64,000 bases of DNA. It comes from Mycolicibacterium goodii (lineage in GTDB: Bacteria; Actinomycetota; Actinomycetes; Mycobacteriales; Mycobacteriaceae). This document shows, piece after piece, positions 16,939-25,435 of this stretch; the first letter of the stretch is position 1, and each line of letters begins with the position of its first letter. The notes under the pieces are model-generated. The model was not told where the DNA came from. It made no database searches and was given only the letters and a program-made list of their open reading frames with translations. The stretch is taken from contig NZ_CP012150.1 in NCBI RefSeq assembly GCF_001187505.1, positions 1,736,001 through 1,800,000 on the forward strand, read 5' to 3'. The position numbers and the translations under genes were made by a program.

Positions 16939-17038
16939 ATTCGTCATCCTACCCAGGCGGCTGTCGGGGCTTCGCCGTCTTCGGATGCCGGTGCCGAAAC
17001 TTGACCTGAACCACTGTCGAGGTTGGACGATGGCGGGT

Positions 17039-17869
17039 ATGGCGATGGACCTGAGCGGTTACCTCACGCGGATCGGCTTCGACCGCCCCCTGCATCCCGA
17101 TCTCGACACACTTCGTGCGATCGTCGCGGCCCACAACCGGTCGATCCCGTTCGAGAACCTCGACCCGCTGCTCGGCATCCCGGTGGCCGACCTCAGCGCC
17201 GAGGCGCTGGCCGCCAAGCTGGTGGACCGCCGCCGCGGCGGCTACTGCTACGAGCACAACGGCCTGCTCGGGTACGTGCTGGAGGGCCTGGGCTTCACAG
17301 TGGACCGGCTGTCCGGGCGGGTGGTGTGGATGCAGGAGGCCGACGCGCCGCTGCCCGCCCAGACCCACAATGTGCTCTCGGTCGCGGTGCCGGGTGTCGA
17401 CGGCCGGTATCTGGTCGACGTGGGTTTCGGCGGCCAGACCCTGACCTCGCCGATCCGGCTGCAGGCAGGCCCGGTGCAACAGACCCGCCACGAGCCCTAC
17501 CGGTTGACCCGAACCGGCGATGACGATCACGTGCTGGCAGCCCAGATCCGCGGCGACTGGCAACCGCTGTACATGTTCACCACCGAGCCGCGGCCCCGCA
17601 TCGACCTGGAGGTCGGAAGCTGGTATGTCTCAACGTATCCGGCGTCGCACTTCGTCACCGGCCTCAACGTCGCCGTGGTCGCCGACGACGCACGCTACAA
17701 CCTGAGGGGACGCAACCTGGCGATCCACCGCCCCGGCGGCACCGAACGGATCCGGTTCGACACCGCAGCGCAGGTGCTCGGCGCGCTGCACGACATCTTC
17801 GGCATCAACCTGGCCGATCTGGCCGATCATGACGTCGAGGCACGCGTCGCCGAGGTGCTCGACACCTGA
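17039..17869 (+). CDS. nat: arylamine N-acetyltransferase
   Basis: A 276-residue NAT that transfers the acetyl group of acetyl-CoA to arylamines and hydrazines, including isoniazid. With ATG 17039 the catalytic triad falls at Cys70 (RRGGYC), His110 (AQTH) and Asp127 (RYLVD), the numbering known for the M. smegmatis enzyme, which fixes this start over the in-frame ATG at 17030. SIPFENLDPLLG and GFGGQTLTSPIRL are family-conserved. In many mycobacteria nat sits near cholesterol-catabolic genes; here the neighbours are an esterase on one side and an AraC-like gene on the other, so it appears to be transcribed on its own. Confidence 0.95.
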   Translation: MAMDLSGYLTRIGFDRPLHPDLDTLRAIVAAHNRSIPFENLDPLLGIPVADLSAEALAAKLVDRRRGGYCYEHNGLLGYVLEGLGFTVDRLSGRVVWMQEADAPLPAQTHNVLSVAVPGVDGRYLVDVGFGGQTLTSPIRLQAGPVQQTRHEPYRLTRTGDDDHVLAAQIRGDWQPLYMFTTEPRPRIDLEVGSWYVSTYPASHFVTGLNVAVVADDARYNLRGRNLAIHRPGGTERIRFDTAAQVLGALHDIFGINLADLADHDVEARVAEVLDT

Positions 17870-17933
17870 GCCGGGGGAGCACAGCAAGAAAAGTCATGTC
17901 GCGGTCGGAGCTGACCGACCATACTCGGTGAAC

Positions 17934-18848
17934 GTGAGTGTGGAATCCACCGGGCGCGACCGGTTGCGCGAACTGCTCGACGCCGTCGTCGACGCCGAGA
18001 ACGCGGGAGTTGGTGACATGGCCCGCAACAGCTACGCCTCGGAGTTCCACTTCTCCCGGCAGGTGCGCCGGCTCACCGGCGAGCCGCCCGCCGCGCTGCG
18101 GCGGCGCATCATGCTCGAACGCGCGGCGTGGCGGCTGCGCCGAGGTGCCGGTGTCGCGGAAGTCGCTGCGGCGGAGGGATGGTCGTCGCCGGAGGTGTTC
18201 TCCCGCGCGTTCCGCCGTGCCTTCGGGGTGCCGCCGTCGCGGGCCGGGGACATCGGATTCCGGCTGCCCGCACCCAACGGTGTGCACTTCCATCCGCCGC
18301 AGGCGCTGTGGTGCGACGGCGGGGCGACCGAAGGCGGGCCCGACATTGCGCAGTTCATGCTCGTGCACGACATCGCCGACACGGCCTACCTGATCGAGCA
18401 GGCGAGTCAGCTGACCGAAACCCAGTGGCGCGACGAGATTTCGCCCGGACAGATCGTGCTGGAGTGGGACGGGCCCGAGCCCAGCGTGGCGGCGGTTCTC
18501 GCGGCGATCGTGTGGTCCAAACAGGTCTGGCTGGCCACGATCGAGGGGCGCGACTTCCCGTCCCGCGACACCACGGCGAAGGCCGCGCCGCACGAGTTGG
18601 CCGCGCATCACGATGTGATCGGAAACCGTTGGACGACAGTGGTATCGGAGTACTCCGCGGCCGGCCGCCTCGGCGACACCGTGATCGACGCACTGTGCGA
18701 CCCGCCGGAGTCGTTCCAGCTCTACGGCATCGTCGCGCACGTGCTCACCTACTCGGCGCACCGGCGTGGTCTTGCCCGCGCGATGCTTTCACGTCACGGA
18801 ATCGACACCGACCATGGTGACCCACTGGAATGGATGAGAAGGGACTGA
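17934..18848 (+). CDS. AraC-type HTH regulator fused to a DinB-like domain
   Basis: Residues 1-105 form an AraC-type DNA-binding domain with two helix-turn-helix units; the second is GVAEVAAAEGWSSPEVFSRA followed by FRRAFGVPPS. Instead of an effector domain before it, a C-terminal region of about 180 residues follows with the pattern of DinB/YfiT helical-bundle proteins (FMLVHDIADTAYL and IVAHVLTYSAHRRGL). GTG 17928, 17934 and 17940 are all possible starts. It is followed after 3 bp by the RibD-like reductase and is probably co-transcribed with it, a pairing seen where small-molecule-modifying proteins are regulated. The ligand is unknown. Confidence 0.78.
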   Translation: MSVESTGRDRLRELLDAVVDAENAGVGDMARNSYASEFHFSRQVRRLTGEPPAALRRRIMLERAAWRLRRGAGVAEVAAAEGWSSPEVFSRAFRRAFGVPPSRAGDIGFRLPAPNGVHFHPPQALWCDGGATEGGPDIAQFMLVHDIADTAYLIEQASQLTETQWRDEISPGQIVLEWDGPEPSVAAVLAAIVWSKQVWLATIEGRDFPSRDTTAKAAPHELAAHHDVIGNRWTTVVSEYSAAGRLGDTVIDALCDPPESFQLYGIVAHVLTYSAHRRGLARAMLSRHGIDTDHGDPLEWMRRD

Positions 18849-18851
18849 ACT

Positions 18852-19379
18852 GTGAAGACCGTCTACTACACCGCTTCGAGCCTCGACGGCTACATCGTCG
18901 ACGAGCACGAAAGCCTCGACTGGCTCATCACGCGTGACATCGCACCCGACGGGCCGTTCGGCTACGAGACATTCATCGAGACCATCGGCGCGCTCGTCAT
19001 GGGCGCGAGCACCTACGAATGGGTGGTCAGGCACGGCGACTGGTCCTACGATCAGCCCGCCTGGGTTCTGACCCACCGTCCGGAGATCGCCGCCGAGAGC
19101 CACCCGATCCAGGTGTTCACCGGCGAGGTCACCGACCTGCACCCGAAACTCGTTGCGGCAGCGGGCGGTAAGGATGTCTGGGTGGTCGGCGGCGGCGATG
19201 TGGCCGCGCAGTTCGCGGCGGCCGACCTGATCGACGAGATCATCGTCAGCTACGCGCCGTGCACCCTCGGCGCCGGCTCTCCGGTGCTGCCGATGCGTTC
19301 GGAGTGGGTGCTCGCCGAGTGTGCCCGCAACGGGGAATTCGTGTGCGCCCAGTTCAAGCGCCCGGTTGTGCACACCTAG
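18852..19379 (+). CDS. dihydrofolate-reductase-fold protein (RibD C-terminal family)
   Basis: A 175-residue protein with the RibD C-terminal/DHFR-like fold: the start YYTASSLDGYI, the GASTYEW loop and the nucleotide-binding VWVVGGGDVAAQF. It lacks a deaminase domain, so it is not a bifunctional RibD. Such stand-alone proteins are NADPH-dependent reductases of unknown substrate; some mycobacterial members can reduce dihydrofolate weakly. It starts 3 bp after the AraC/DinB gene and ends close to the second inverted-repeat element. Confidence 0.82.
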   Translation: MKTVYYTASSLDGYIVDEHESLDWLITRDIAPDGPFGYETFIETIGALVMGASTYEWVVRHGDWSYDQPAWVLTHRPEIAAESHPIQVFTGEVTDLHPKLVAAAGGKDVWVVGGGDVAAQFAAADLIDEIIVSYAPCTLGAGSPVLPMRSEWVLAECARNGEFVCAQFKRPVVHT

Positions 19380-19389
19380 ATCCCCCTCG

Positions 19390-19447
19390 CGAGCAGACGC
19401 AAAATTGCCTGATTTCCTTGGAAAAAGGGCAGTTTTGCGTCTGCTCG
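19390..19447. repeat. inverted-repeat element, copy 2 (putative bidirectional terminator)
   Basis: Arms 19390-19409 (CGAGCAGACGCAAAATTGCC) and 19428-19447 pair at 19 of 20 positions around an 18-nt loop. The arms share CGAGCAGAC-CAAAA with the element at 14046-14113. Both copies lie between convergent genes. Confidence 0.72.
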
Positions 19448-19454
19448 GCAAAGG

Positions 19455-20939
19455 TTATGCAGGGGTGTAGCCGAACGGCAGCAGCACGCTCTTGGACTCG
19501 CAGTAGCCCGCGATGCCCTCGGGTCCGCATTCGCGGCCGATGCCGGAGTTCTTGTACCCGCCGAACGGGGCGCCCGGATCGAATGCGTACATGTTGATGC
19601 CGTAGGTGCCGGTGCGGACCTTCGACGCGATCTCGACACCCTTGGCGTAGTCGGTGGTGTACACCGAACCGGCCAGGCCGTACACCGAGTCGTTGGCGAT
19701 GCGCACCGCGTCGTCCTCGTCCTCGAACGGGATCACCACGAGCACCGGCCCGAAGATCTCCTCCTGCGCGATCGTCATCGAGTTGTCGACGTCGGCGAAC
19801 ACCGTGGGCTGCACGAACCAGCCGGAGTCCAGGCCCTCGGGGCGGCCGCCGCCGGTGACCAGGCGCGCACCCTCCTCGAGGCCCTTCTTGATGTAGCCCT
19901 CGACGCGGTCCCGCTGCTTCTCGCTGATCAGCGGACCCACCATCGCCGCCGCATCGTCGGGCAGCCCGACCTGCATCGCGGCCACGCCCGCGGCGATCTT
20001 CTCCACCACCTCGTCGTAGCGCGAGCGCGGCGCCAGGATGCGGGTCTGGCCGACACAGGCCTGACCGGAGTTCATCAGGCCCGAGAACAGCAGCATCGGC
20101 AGCGTCGAGTCCAGGTCGGCGTCCTCGAGGATGATCGCCGCGGACTTGCCGCCCAGTTCCAGCGTGCAGGGCTTGAGTTTCTCGGCGGCGATGCGGCCGA
20201 TCTCGCGGCCCACCGCGCTGGAACCGGTGAACGTGAACTTGTCGAGCGCCGGGTTGTCGGTCAGCGCCCGGCCGGTCTCCGGGCCACCGGGTACCACCGA
20301 CAGCACCCCCTCGGGCAGGCCGGCCTCGAGGAACTTCTGGGCCATCAGGTTGGTGGTCAGCGGTGTCTCGGCGGCCGGCTTGAGCACGATCGTGCAGCCC
20401 GCGAGCAGCGCCGGCCCCAGCTTGTTGGCCGCGAGGAAGAACGGGACGTTCCATGCGACCACGGCGCCGACGACGCCGACGGGCTCCTTGAGCACAAGGG
20501 TCTGGCCGTAGATGCCGTCGCGGATGTCCTTCCAGGCGAACTTGTCGGCCGCCGATGAGTAGAACTGCAGCGTCGACATGGCCGCCCCGTACTGCATCAT
20601 GTCGACGATGGTCTGGGGCTGACCGGTCTCGAGCTTGAGCAGCCGTTTGAACTCGTCGGCGCTCTCCTCGATCAGCGCGGTCGCCCTGGCCAGCACGGCC
20701 TGACGTTCCTGCGGCGTCATCCGGGGCCACGGCCCCTCGTCGAACGCCTTGCGCGCGGCGGCGCAGGCCGCGTCGACGTCGGCCTTGGTCGCCAGCGGCG
20801 CCTGACCGACCTTCTCGCCGCTCGCGGGTGAGAACACCTCGATGATCTCCGACGACGAAGGCTCGACCCACTGGCCGCCGATGAACAGTTTGTCCCAGTT
20901 CGTCGTGGCCGCCGGCGCGGCCGATGCAGTCTGTGTCAT
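19455..20939 (-). CDS. aldehyde dehydrogenase (Rv0223c-like)
   Basis: A 494-residue aldehyde dehydrogenase with AWNVPFFLAANK in the cofactor domain, LELGGKSAA for the base and NSGQACVGQTRI for the catalytic cysteine, then EEIFGPVLVV and PFGGYKNSGIG. ATG 20939 is preferred to an upstream in-frame ATG at 20993 because it gives the family's usual N-terminus. The order aldehyde dehydrogenase, methyltransferase, divergent glycosyltransferase is that of M. tuberculosis Rv0223c-Rv0225. A KstR-like site lies 32 bp before the start, which may link it to sterol or lipid breakdown. Substrate unknown. Confidence 0.88.
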   Translation of the reverse strand: MTQTASAAPAATTNWDKLFIGGQWVEPSSSEIIEVFSPASGEKVGQAPLATKADVDAACAAARKAFDEGPWPRMTPQERQAVLARATALIEESADEFKRLLKLETGQPQTIVDMMQYGAAMSTLQFYSSAADKFAWKDIRDGIYGQTLVLKEPVGVVGAVVAWNVPFFLAANKLGPALLAGCTIVLKPAAETPLTTNLMAQKFLEAGLPEGVLSVVPGGPETGRALTDNPALDKFTFTGSSAVGREIGRIAAEKLKPCTLELGGKSAAIILEDADLDSTLPMLLFSGLMNSGQACVGQTRILAPRSRYDEVVEKIAAGVAAMQVGLPDDAAAMVGPLISEKQRDRVEGYIKKGLEEGARLVTGGGRPEGLDSGWFVQPTVFADVDNSMTIAQEEIFGPVLVVIPFEDEDDAVRIANDSVYGLAGSVYTTDYAKGVEIASKVRTGTYGINMYAFDPGAPFGGYKNSGIGRECGPEGIAGYCESKSVLLPFGYTPA

Positions 20940-20970
20940 GGCGGTCACACTACCCACTTCCGGATGAAAC

Positions 20971-20984
20971 GAGAACCTGTTCCA
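20971..20984. promoter_or_regulatory. KstR-like operator candidate before the aldehyde dehydrogenase
   Basis: GAGAACCTGTTCCA matches TnnAACnnGTTnnA except for the first base. It lies 32 bp upstream of the aldehyde dehydrogenase start on the minus strand, a suitable operator position. Confidence 0.4.
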
Positions 20985-20994
20985 ATTGTGCAAA

Positions 20995-21759
20995 TCACCG
21001 GGGTTGCAGGACCAGCACCAGATTGCTCACCGCGAATTCCCGAAAACCCGGGACCGACGTCATCCACCACGCCCATCGCGGGTGGTAGCGGGGAAAAGCG
21101 GCGACCAGCGCGCCGGTGTGGCGGGCCCACTGCAAGCCGTCGGCGGCCGACACCGCGAACAACGACGAACCGTAGTCATTTTTCGCCCGGTGCCCGTGCT
21201 TGCGCGCGTACCGCTCGGCGGCCCGCGCCCCGCCCAGGTAGTGGGTGAGCCCCATCTCGTGCCCGCCGAACGGGCCGAGCCACACCGTGTACGACAACAC
21301 CGCCAGACCACCCGGACGCGTCACCCGCAGCATCTCGTTGCCCAGCCGCCACGGGTGCCGGACGTGCTCGGCGACGTTCGACGACAGGCAGATGTCGACG
21401 CTGGAATCGGCGAACGGCAGCGCCGTGCCGGAGGCCCGGACGAACACCCCGGCACCCGGCTCACCGGCCGGACCTGCGTGCATCTCGCGGGGATCGGGTT
21501 CGACGCCCAGGTAGCGCATTCCGGCTCCGGCGAATGCCGACGCGAAGTATCCCGGTCCGCCGCCAACGTCGAGCACCGTGCGATCGGCGGGTGAGGTACC
21601 GGTCACGCCGGTCCACAGATCGGCCACCATCGCGACGGTGTCGGCCGCGAGCGCGCCGTAGAACCGGGCCGGCTCGGACTGCTCGAAGCGGAACTGTGAC
21701 AGCAGGCGCACCGACCGGCCAAGCGTCGCCCGGCCGGCGAAGCGGTCGGTGGGATCCAC
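20995..21759 (-). CDS. SAM-dependent methyltransferase (Rv0224c-like)
   Basis: A 254-residue class I methyltransferase. Motif I is TVLDVGGGPGYF (about residue 62), motif II LGVEPD, and FADSSVDICLSSNVAEHV is the motif IV region of the UbiE/type-11 group. The GTG at 21759 stands 6 bases after TAGGTT on the minus strand, a -10 to start spacing typical of leaderless mycobacterial transcripts. It is divergent from the glycosyltransferase, with only 33 bp between the starts, the same arrangement as Rv0224c/Rv0225. A role in modifying an envelope glycan or lipid is inference from that pairing. Confidence 0.86.
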   Translation of the reverse strand: MDPTDRFAGRATLGRSVRLLSQFRFEQSEPARFYGALAADTVAMVADLWTGVTGTSPADRTVLDVGGGPGYFASAFAGAGMRYLGVEPDPREMHAGPAGEPGAGVFVRASGTALPFADSSVDICLSSNVAEHVRHPWRLGNEMLRVTRPGGLAVLSYTVWLGPFGGHEMGLTHYLGGARAAERYARKHGHRAKNDYGSSLFAVSAADGLQWARHTGALVAAFPRYHPRWAWWMTSVPGFREFAVSNLVLVLQPR

Positions 21760-21765
21760 CCGCTC

Positions 21766-21785
21766 AACCTACTCACCGGTACTCT
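21766..21785. promoter_or_regulatory. back-to-back -10 elements of two leaderless genes
   Basis: On the minus strand TAGGTT (21771-21766) is followed by 6 bases and GTG 21759. On the plus strand TACTCT (21780-21785) is followed by 7 bases and ATG 21793. Both fit the TAnnnT consensus at leaderless spacing, so the whole divergent promoter fits in about 33 bp. Confidence 0.5.
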
Positions 21786-21792
21786 CGATTCG

Positions 21793-22968
21793 ATGTCTGC
21801 CCGGTCCGAGTCCGCCCCGCACGTGCGGAGCGTGCTGCTGCTCTGCTGGCGCGACACCGGCCACCCGCAGGGTGGCGGCAGCGAGGCGTACGTGCAGCGC
21901 ATCGGCGCCCATCTCGCGAACCGCGGGGTGAACGTCACACTGCGGACCGCGCGGTACCCCGGCTCGGCGCGCACCGAGGTGATCGACGGTGTGCGCATCA
22001 GCCGCGGCGGCGGGCCTTACACCGTCTACATCTGGGCGGGGCTGGCGATGGTGCTCGCCCGGATCGGGCTGGGACCGCTGCGCCGGGCGCGGCCGGACGT
22101 GGTGGTCGACACCCAGAACGGGCTGCCGTTCCTGGCCCGTCTGGCGTTCGGCAGGCGCGTCGCGGTGCTCGTCCACCACTGTCACCGCGAGCTGTGGCCG
22201 GTGGCCGGTCCGGTGATGGGCCGGATCGGGTGGTTCGTCGAGTCGTGGCTGTCGCCGCGGCTGCACCGCCGCAACCAGTACGTCACGGTGTCGCTGCCCT
22301 CGGCCCGCGACCTCAACGAGCTCGGCGTCGACTCGCGGCGTATCGCGGTGGTACGCAACGGCCTCGACGAGGCGCCCGCGGCCACCCTTGAGCTGCCGCG
22401 GTCGAAGACACCGCGGCTGGTGGTGCTGTCACGGTTGGTGCCGCACAAGCAGATCGAGGACGCGCTGGAAGCCGTCGCGCGGCTGCGTGCCGACGTGCCC
22501 GAGGTGCATCTGGACATCCTCGGCGACGGCTGGTGGCGGCAACGGCTGGTCGAGCACGCCGAACTGCTCGGCATCACCGATGCGGTCACGTTCCACGGCC
22601 ACGTCGACGAGGACACCAAACACCGCATCCTGCAACGCAGTTGGGTGCATGTACTGCCGTCGCGCAAGGAGGGCTGGGGTCTGGCGGTGACCGAGGCCGC
22701 GCAGCACGCCGTTCCCACGATCGGGTACCGCTCGTCGGGCGGGCTGACCGATTCCGTCGTCGACGGGGTCACCGGTGTGCTGGTCGACGACCGCGACGGT
22801 CTGGTCGCCGGGCTGCGCAGGCTGGTGTCCGATCCGGTGCTGCGCATGCAACTGGGCACCAAGGCGCAGACCCGCAGCGACGAGTTCTCCTGGGCGCAGA
22901 GCGCCGACGCGATGCGCACCGTGCTCGAATCGGTGCGCGCGGGCCGCTACCTCAGCGGGCTGGTCTGA
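21793..22968 (+). CDS. glycosyltransferase family 4 (Rv0225-like)
   Basis: A 391-residue GT-B glycosyltransferase. WRDTGHPQGGGSEAY near the N-terminus is the acceptor-side glycine-rich loop, VVLSRLVPHKQIEDAL the donor-domain start, and VLPSRKEGWGLAVTEA contains the EX7E-type nucleotide-sugar motif. Retaining GT4 enzymes use UDP- or GDP-sugars or polyprenyl-phosphate sugars on the inner membrane face. Synteny to Rv0225, beside genes for lipoglycan and mycolate processing, suggests envelope glycan synthesis; the sugar is not known. Its last 22 bp overlap the convergent eda gene. Confidence 0.88.
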   Translation: MSARSESAPHVRSVLLLCWRDTGHPQGGGSEAYVQRIGAHLANRGVNVTLRTARYPGSARTEVIDGVRISRGGGPYTVYIWAGLAMVLARIGLGPLRRARPDVVVDTQNGLPFLARLAFGRRVAVLVHHCHRELWPVAGPVMGRIGWFVESWLSPRLHRRNQYVTVSLPSARDLNELGVDSRRIAVVRNGLDEAPAATLELPRSKTPRLVVLSRLVPHKQIEDALEAVARLRADVPEVHLDILGDGWWRQRLVEHAELLGITDAVTFHGHVDEDTKHRILQRSWVHVLPSRKEGWGLAVTEAAQHAVPTIGYRSSGGLTDSVVDGVTGVLVDDRDGLVAGLRRLVSDPVLRMQLGTKAQTRSDEFSWAQSADAMRTVLESVRAGRYLSGLV

Positions 22969-23597
22969 CCGCCCTGAACAGCCGCTGACCGGGCGGTCCT
23001 GGCGAGCTCGGCCACGGCGGCCCAGTCCTGCCGTGCGACCACATCGGCGGGTGTCAACCAACTGCCGCCCACGCACCCGACGTTCGGGCTCGCCAGATAG
23101 TCGCCCATGTTGGCGGGCGTGATCCCACCGGTGGGGCAGAACCGCGCCGCGGGCACGGGCGAGTGGATGGCGCGCAGATAGGCTGCGCCGCCTGCCGGTT
23201 CGGCCGGGAAGAACTTCAGCTCGGTGTACCCCTCCTCCAGCAGGGTGAGCACCTCCGACACCGTGGACACCCCGGGCAGGTGCGGTAACCCGCTGTCGCG
23301 CATGGCCGTTCGCAGCGCGGGGGTGCTGCCCGGCGATACCAGGAACTGGGCGCCGTTGGCCGCGGCCTGCTGCGGTTGCGCCGTGTCGACGACGGTGCCC
23401 GCGCCGACCAGGATTTCGGGCACCTCATCGGCGATCCGCTTGATGGCTTCCAGCGCCGCCGGGGTGCGCAGCGTCAGTTCGATGACCGGCAGCCCACCGT
23501 CGACGAGCGCCTTGGCGATCGGCACCGCGTCCGCGGCGTCGTGCACCACGACGACCGGGATGACGGGAACGAGGTCGAGCAGAGAATCCGAACTCAT
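22947..23597 (-). CDS. eda: 2-keto-3-deoxy-6-phosphogluconate aldolase
   Basis: A 216-residue class I aldolase splitting KDPG into pyruvate and glyceraldehyde 3-phosphate. IELTLRTP carries the catalytic glutamate, VGAGTV the phosphate-binding region, ELKFFPAE the Schiff-base lysine and FCPTGGI the C-terminal phosphate loop. ATG 23597 overlaps the edd stop by 4 bp, making it the third gene of the zwf-edd-eda operon, a complete Entner-Doudoroff route from glucose 6-phosphate. The C-terminal 22 bp overlap the convergent glycosyltransferase, so the last residues are constrained by both genes. Confidence 0.93.
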   Translation of the reverse strand: MSSDSLLDLVPVIPVVVVHDAADAVPIAKALVDGGLPVIELTLRTPAALEAIKRIADEVPEILVGAGTVVDTAQPQQAAANGAQFLVSPGSTPALRTAMRDSGLPHLPGVSTVSEVLTLLEEGYTELKFFPAEPAGGAAYLRAIHSPVPAARFCPTGGITPANMGDYLASPNVGCVGGSWLTPADVVARQDWAAVAELARTARSAAVQGGQTSPLR

Positions 23598-25435
23598 ACG
23601 GCACTCCTGAAGATCGTGGCGCCCTCGTCGGCCGGGCCGACGCTGGCACGCAAGCTGGCGAAAAGTTCCCGGCCGGTCCCGGTCCACTCGTCGGCGGTGG
23701 GGGCCTGCCCGGTGCTGGGGCGGGCGGCCAGGTCCCCGGCCGCCACGTCGACCGACAACGTACCGGTGACGGCGTCGACGGTGATCATGTCACCGTCGCA
23801 CACCCGCGCCAGCGGCCCGCCCGCGGCGGCCTCGGGCGTGACGTGGATGGCCGCGGGCACCTTGCCGGAGGCGCCCGACATCCGCCCGTCGGTCACCAGC
23901 GCCACGCGGAACCCGCGGTCCTGCAACACCCCCAGCGCGGGAGTCAGCTTGTGCAGTTCGGGCATGCCGAGTGCCTGGGGTCCCTGGTAGCGGAGCACGC
24001 CGACGAAATCCCGGTCGAGTTCGCCGTTCCCGAACGCCTCAAGGAACGACTCCTGGCTGTCGAACACGGCCGCGGGTGCGGTGACCGTGCGGTGTTCGGG
24101 GTCGACGGCCGAGGTCTTCATGACACTGGTGCCGAGATTGCCGGTCAGTGTCTTGAGCCCGCCGTCGGGGGCGAACGGGTCGTCGACGCCGCGCAGCACG
24201 GAGGGGTCCAGGCTGGCCGCCACACCCTCGCGCCAGCGCAGCGACCCGTCGTCGAGGACCGGTTCGGTGGTGTAGCGGCGCAGTCCGGGACCGGCGACGG
24301 TGGCGACGTCCTCGTGCATCAGACCGGCGTCGAGAAGGGACCGGATCAGGTAGGCCATTCCGCCCGCGGCCTGGAAGTGGTTGACGTCGGCCTTGCCGTT
24401 GGGATAGATCCGCGCCAGCAGCGGCACGACGGCCGAGAGATCGGCAATGTCGTTCCAGGTCAAGATGATTCCGGCGGCGCGGGCGATCGCGACCAGGTGC
24501 ATGGTGTGGTTGGTCGACCCTCCGGTGGCCAGCAGCGCGACCGCGCCGTTGACGACGGCGCGTTCGTCGACCACCGCGCCGACGGGGGTGTAGGCCTCGC
24601 CCAGGGCCGTCACCTGCGCGGCCCTGGCACCGGCCGCGGCGGTCAGCGCGTCGCGCAGCGGGGTGTCCGGGGTCACCAGGCTGGACCCGGGCAGATGCAG
24701 GCCCATCGCCTCCATCAGCAGTTGGTTGGAGTTCGCGGTGCCGTAGAAGGTGCAGGTGCCGCGGCCGTGATAGGACGCGGCCTCGGCGTCGAGGAGGGCC
24801 TCCCGGTCCACCTTGCCCTCGGCGTACATCTGCCGGATGCGGGCCTTCTCACCGTTGGGCAGCCCCGAGGTCATCGGGCCCGCGGGAACGAAGATGGCCG
24901 GCAGGTGGCCGAAGCTCAGCGCCCCGATCAGCATGCCCGGCACGATCTTGTCGCACACCCCGAGCAGCAGCGCGGCGTCGAACATGTCGTGGGACAGGGC
25001 GATTGCCGTCGACATGGCGATCACGTCGCGGGAGAACAACGACAACTGCATCCCGGCGCGGCCCTGCGTGATGCCGTCGCACATCGCCGGAACGCCACCG
25101 GCCACCTGGGCGATGGCGCCTGCGTGCAGCGCCGCGGCCTTGAGTTGGGCCGGATAGTCCTCGAACGGTTTGTGTGCCGAGAGCATGTCGTTGTACGACG
25201 ACACGATCGCCAGGTTGGGTTTGACGATGCGGCGCAACGCCTCCTTGTCGGCCGGTTCGGTCGCGGCGAATCCATGGGCCAGATTGGCGCACGCCAACCG
25301 GCCGCGGGCCGGACCGCGGTGCGACTGTGCGGCCATGCGCTCGAGGTAGGCGCCGCGGGTTGCGGCGCTGCGCTCGACGATGCGCCGCGTGACCTCGATG
25401 AGGACGGGATCGAGAACGGGATCGAGGGGGCTCAT
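23594..25435 (-). CDS. edd: 6-phosphogluconate dehydratase
   Basis: A 613-residue IlvD/Edd-family dehydratase that converts 6-phosphogluconate to KDPG. The Fe-S ligands are expected in [20 protein letters not shown] and [22 protein letters not shown] and [12 protein letters not shown] are family signatures. Length matches Edd rather than the shorter IlvD. It overlaps zwf upstream and eda downstream by 4 bp each, so the three enzymes are made together. M. tuberculosis lacks this block at the corresponding locus, which fits a saprophytic, sugar-using mycobacterium. Confidence 0.94.
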   Translation of the reverse strand: MSPLDPVLDPVLIEVTRRIVERSAATRGAYLERMAAQSHRGPARGRLACANLAHGFAATEPADKEALRRIVKPNLAIVSSYNDMLSAHKPFEDYPAQLKAAALHAGAIAQVAGGVPAMCDGITQGRAGMQLSLFSRDVIAMSTAIALSHDMFDAALLLGVCDKIVPGMLIGALSFGHLPAIFVPAGPMTSGLPNGEKARIRQMYAEGKVDREALLDAEAASYHGRGTCTFYGTANSNQLLMEAMGLHLPGSSLVTPDTPLRDALTAAAGARAAQVTALGEAYTPVGAVVDERAVVNGAVALLATGGSTNHTMHLVAIARAAGIILTWNDIADLSAVVPLLARIYPNGKADVNHFQAAGGMAYLIRSLLDAGLMHEDVATVAGPGLRRYTTEPVLDDGSLRWREGVAASLDPSVLRGVDDPFAPDGGLKTLTGNLGTSVMKTSAVDPEHRTVTAPAAVFDSQESFLEAFGNGELDRDFVGVLRYQGPQALGMPELHKLTPALGVLQDRGFRVALVTDGRMSGASGKVPAAIHVTPEAAAGGPLARVCDGDMITVDAVTGTLSVDVAAGDLAARPSTGQAPTADEWTGTGRELFASLRASVGPADEGATIFRSAV

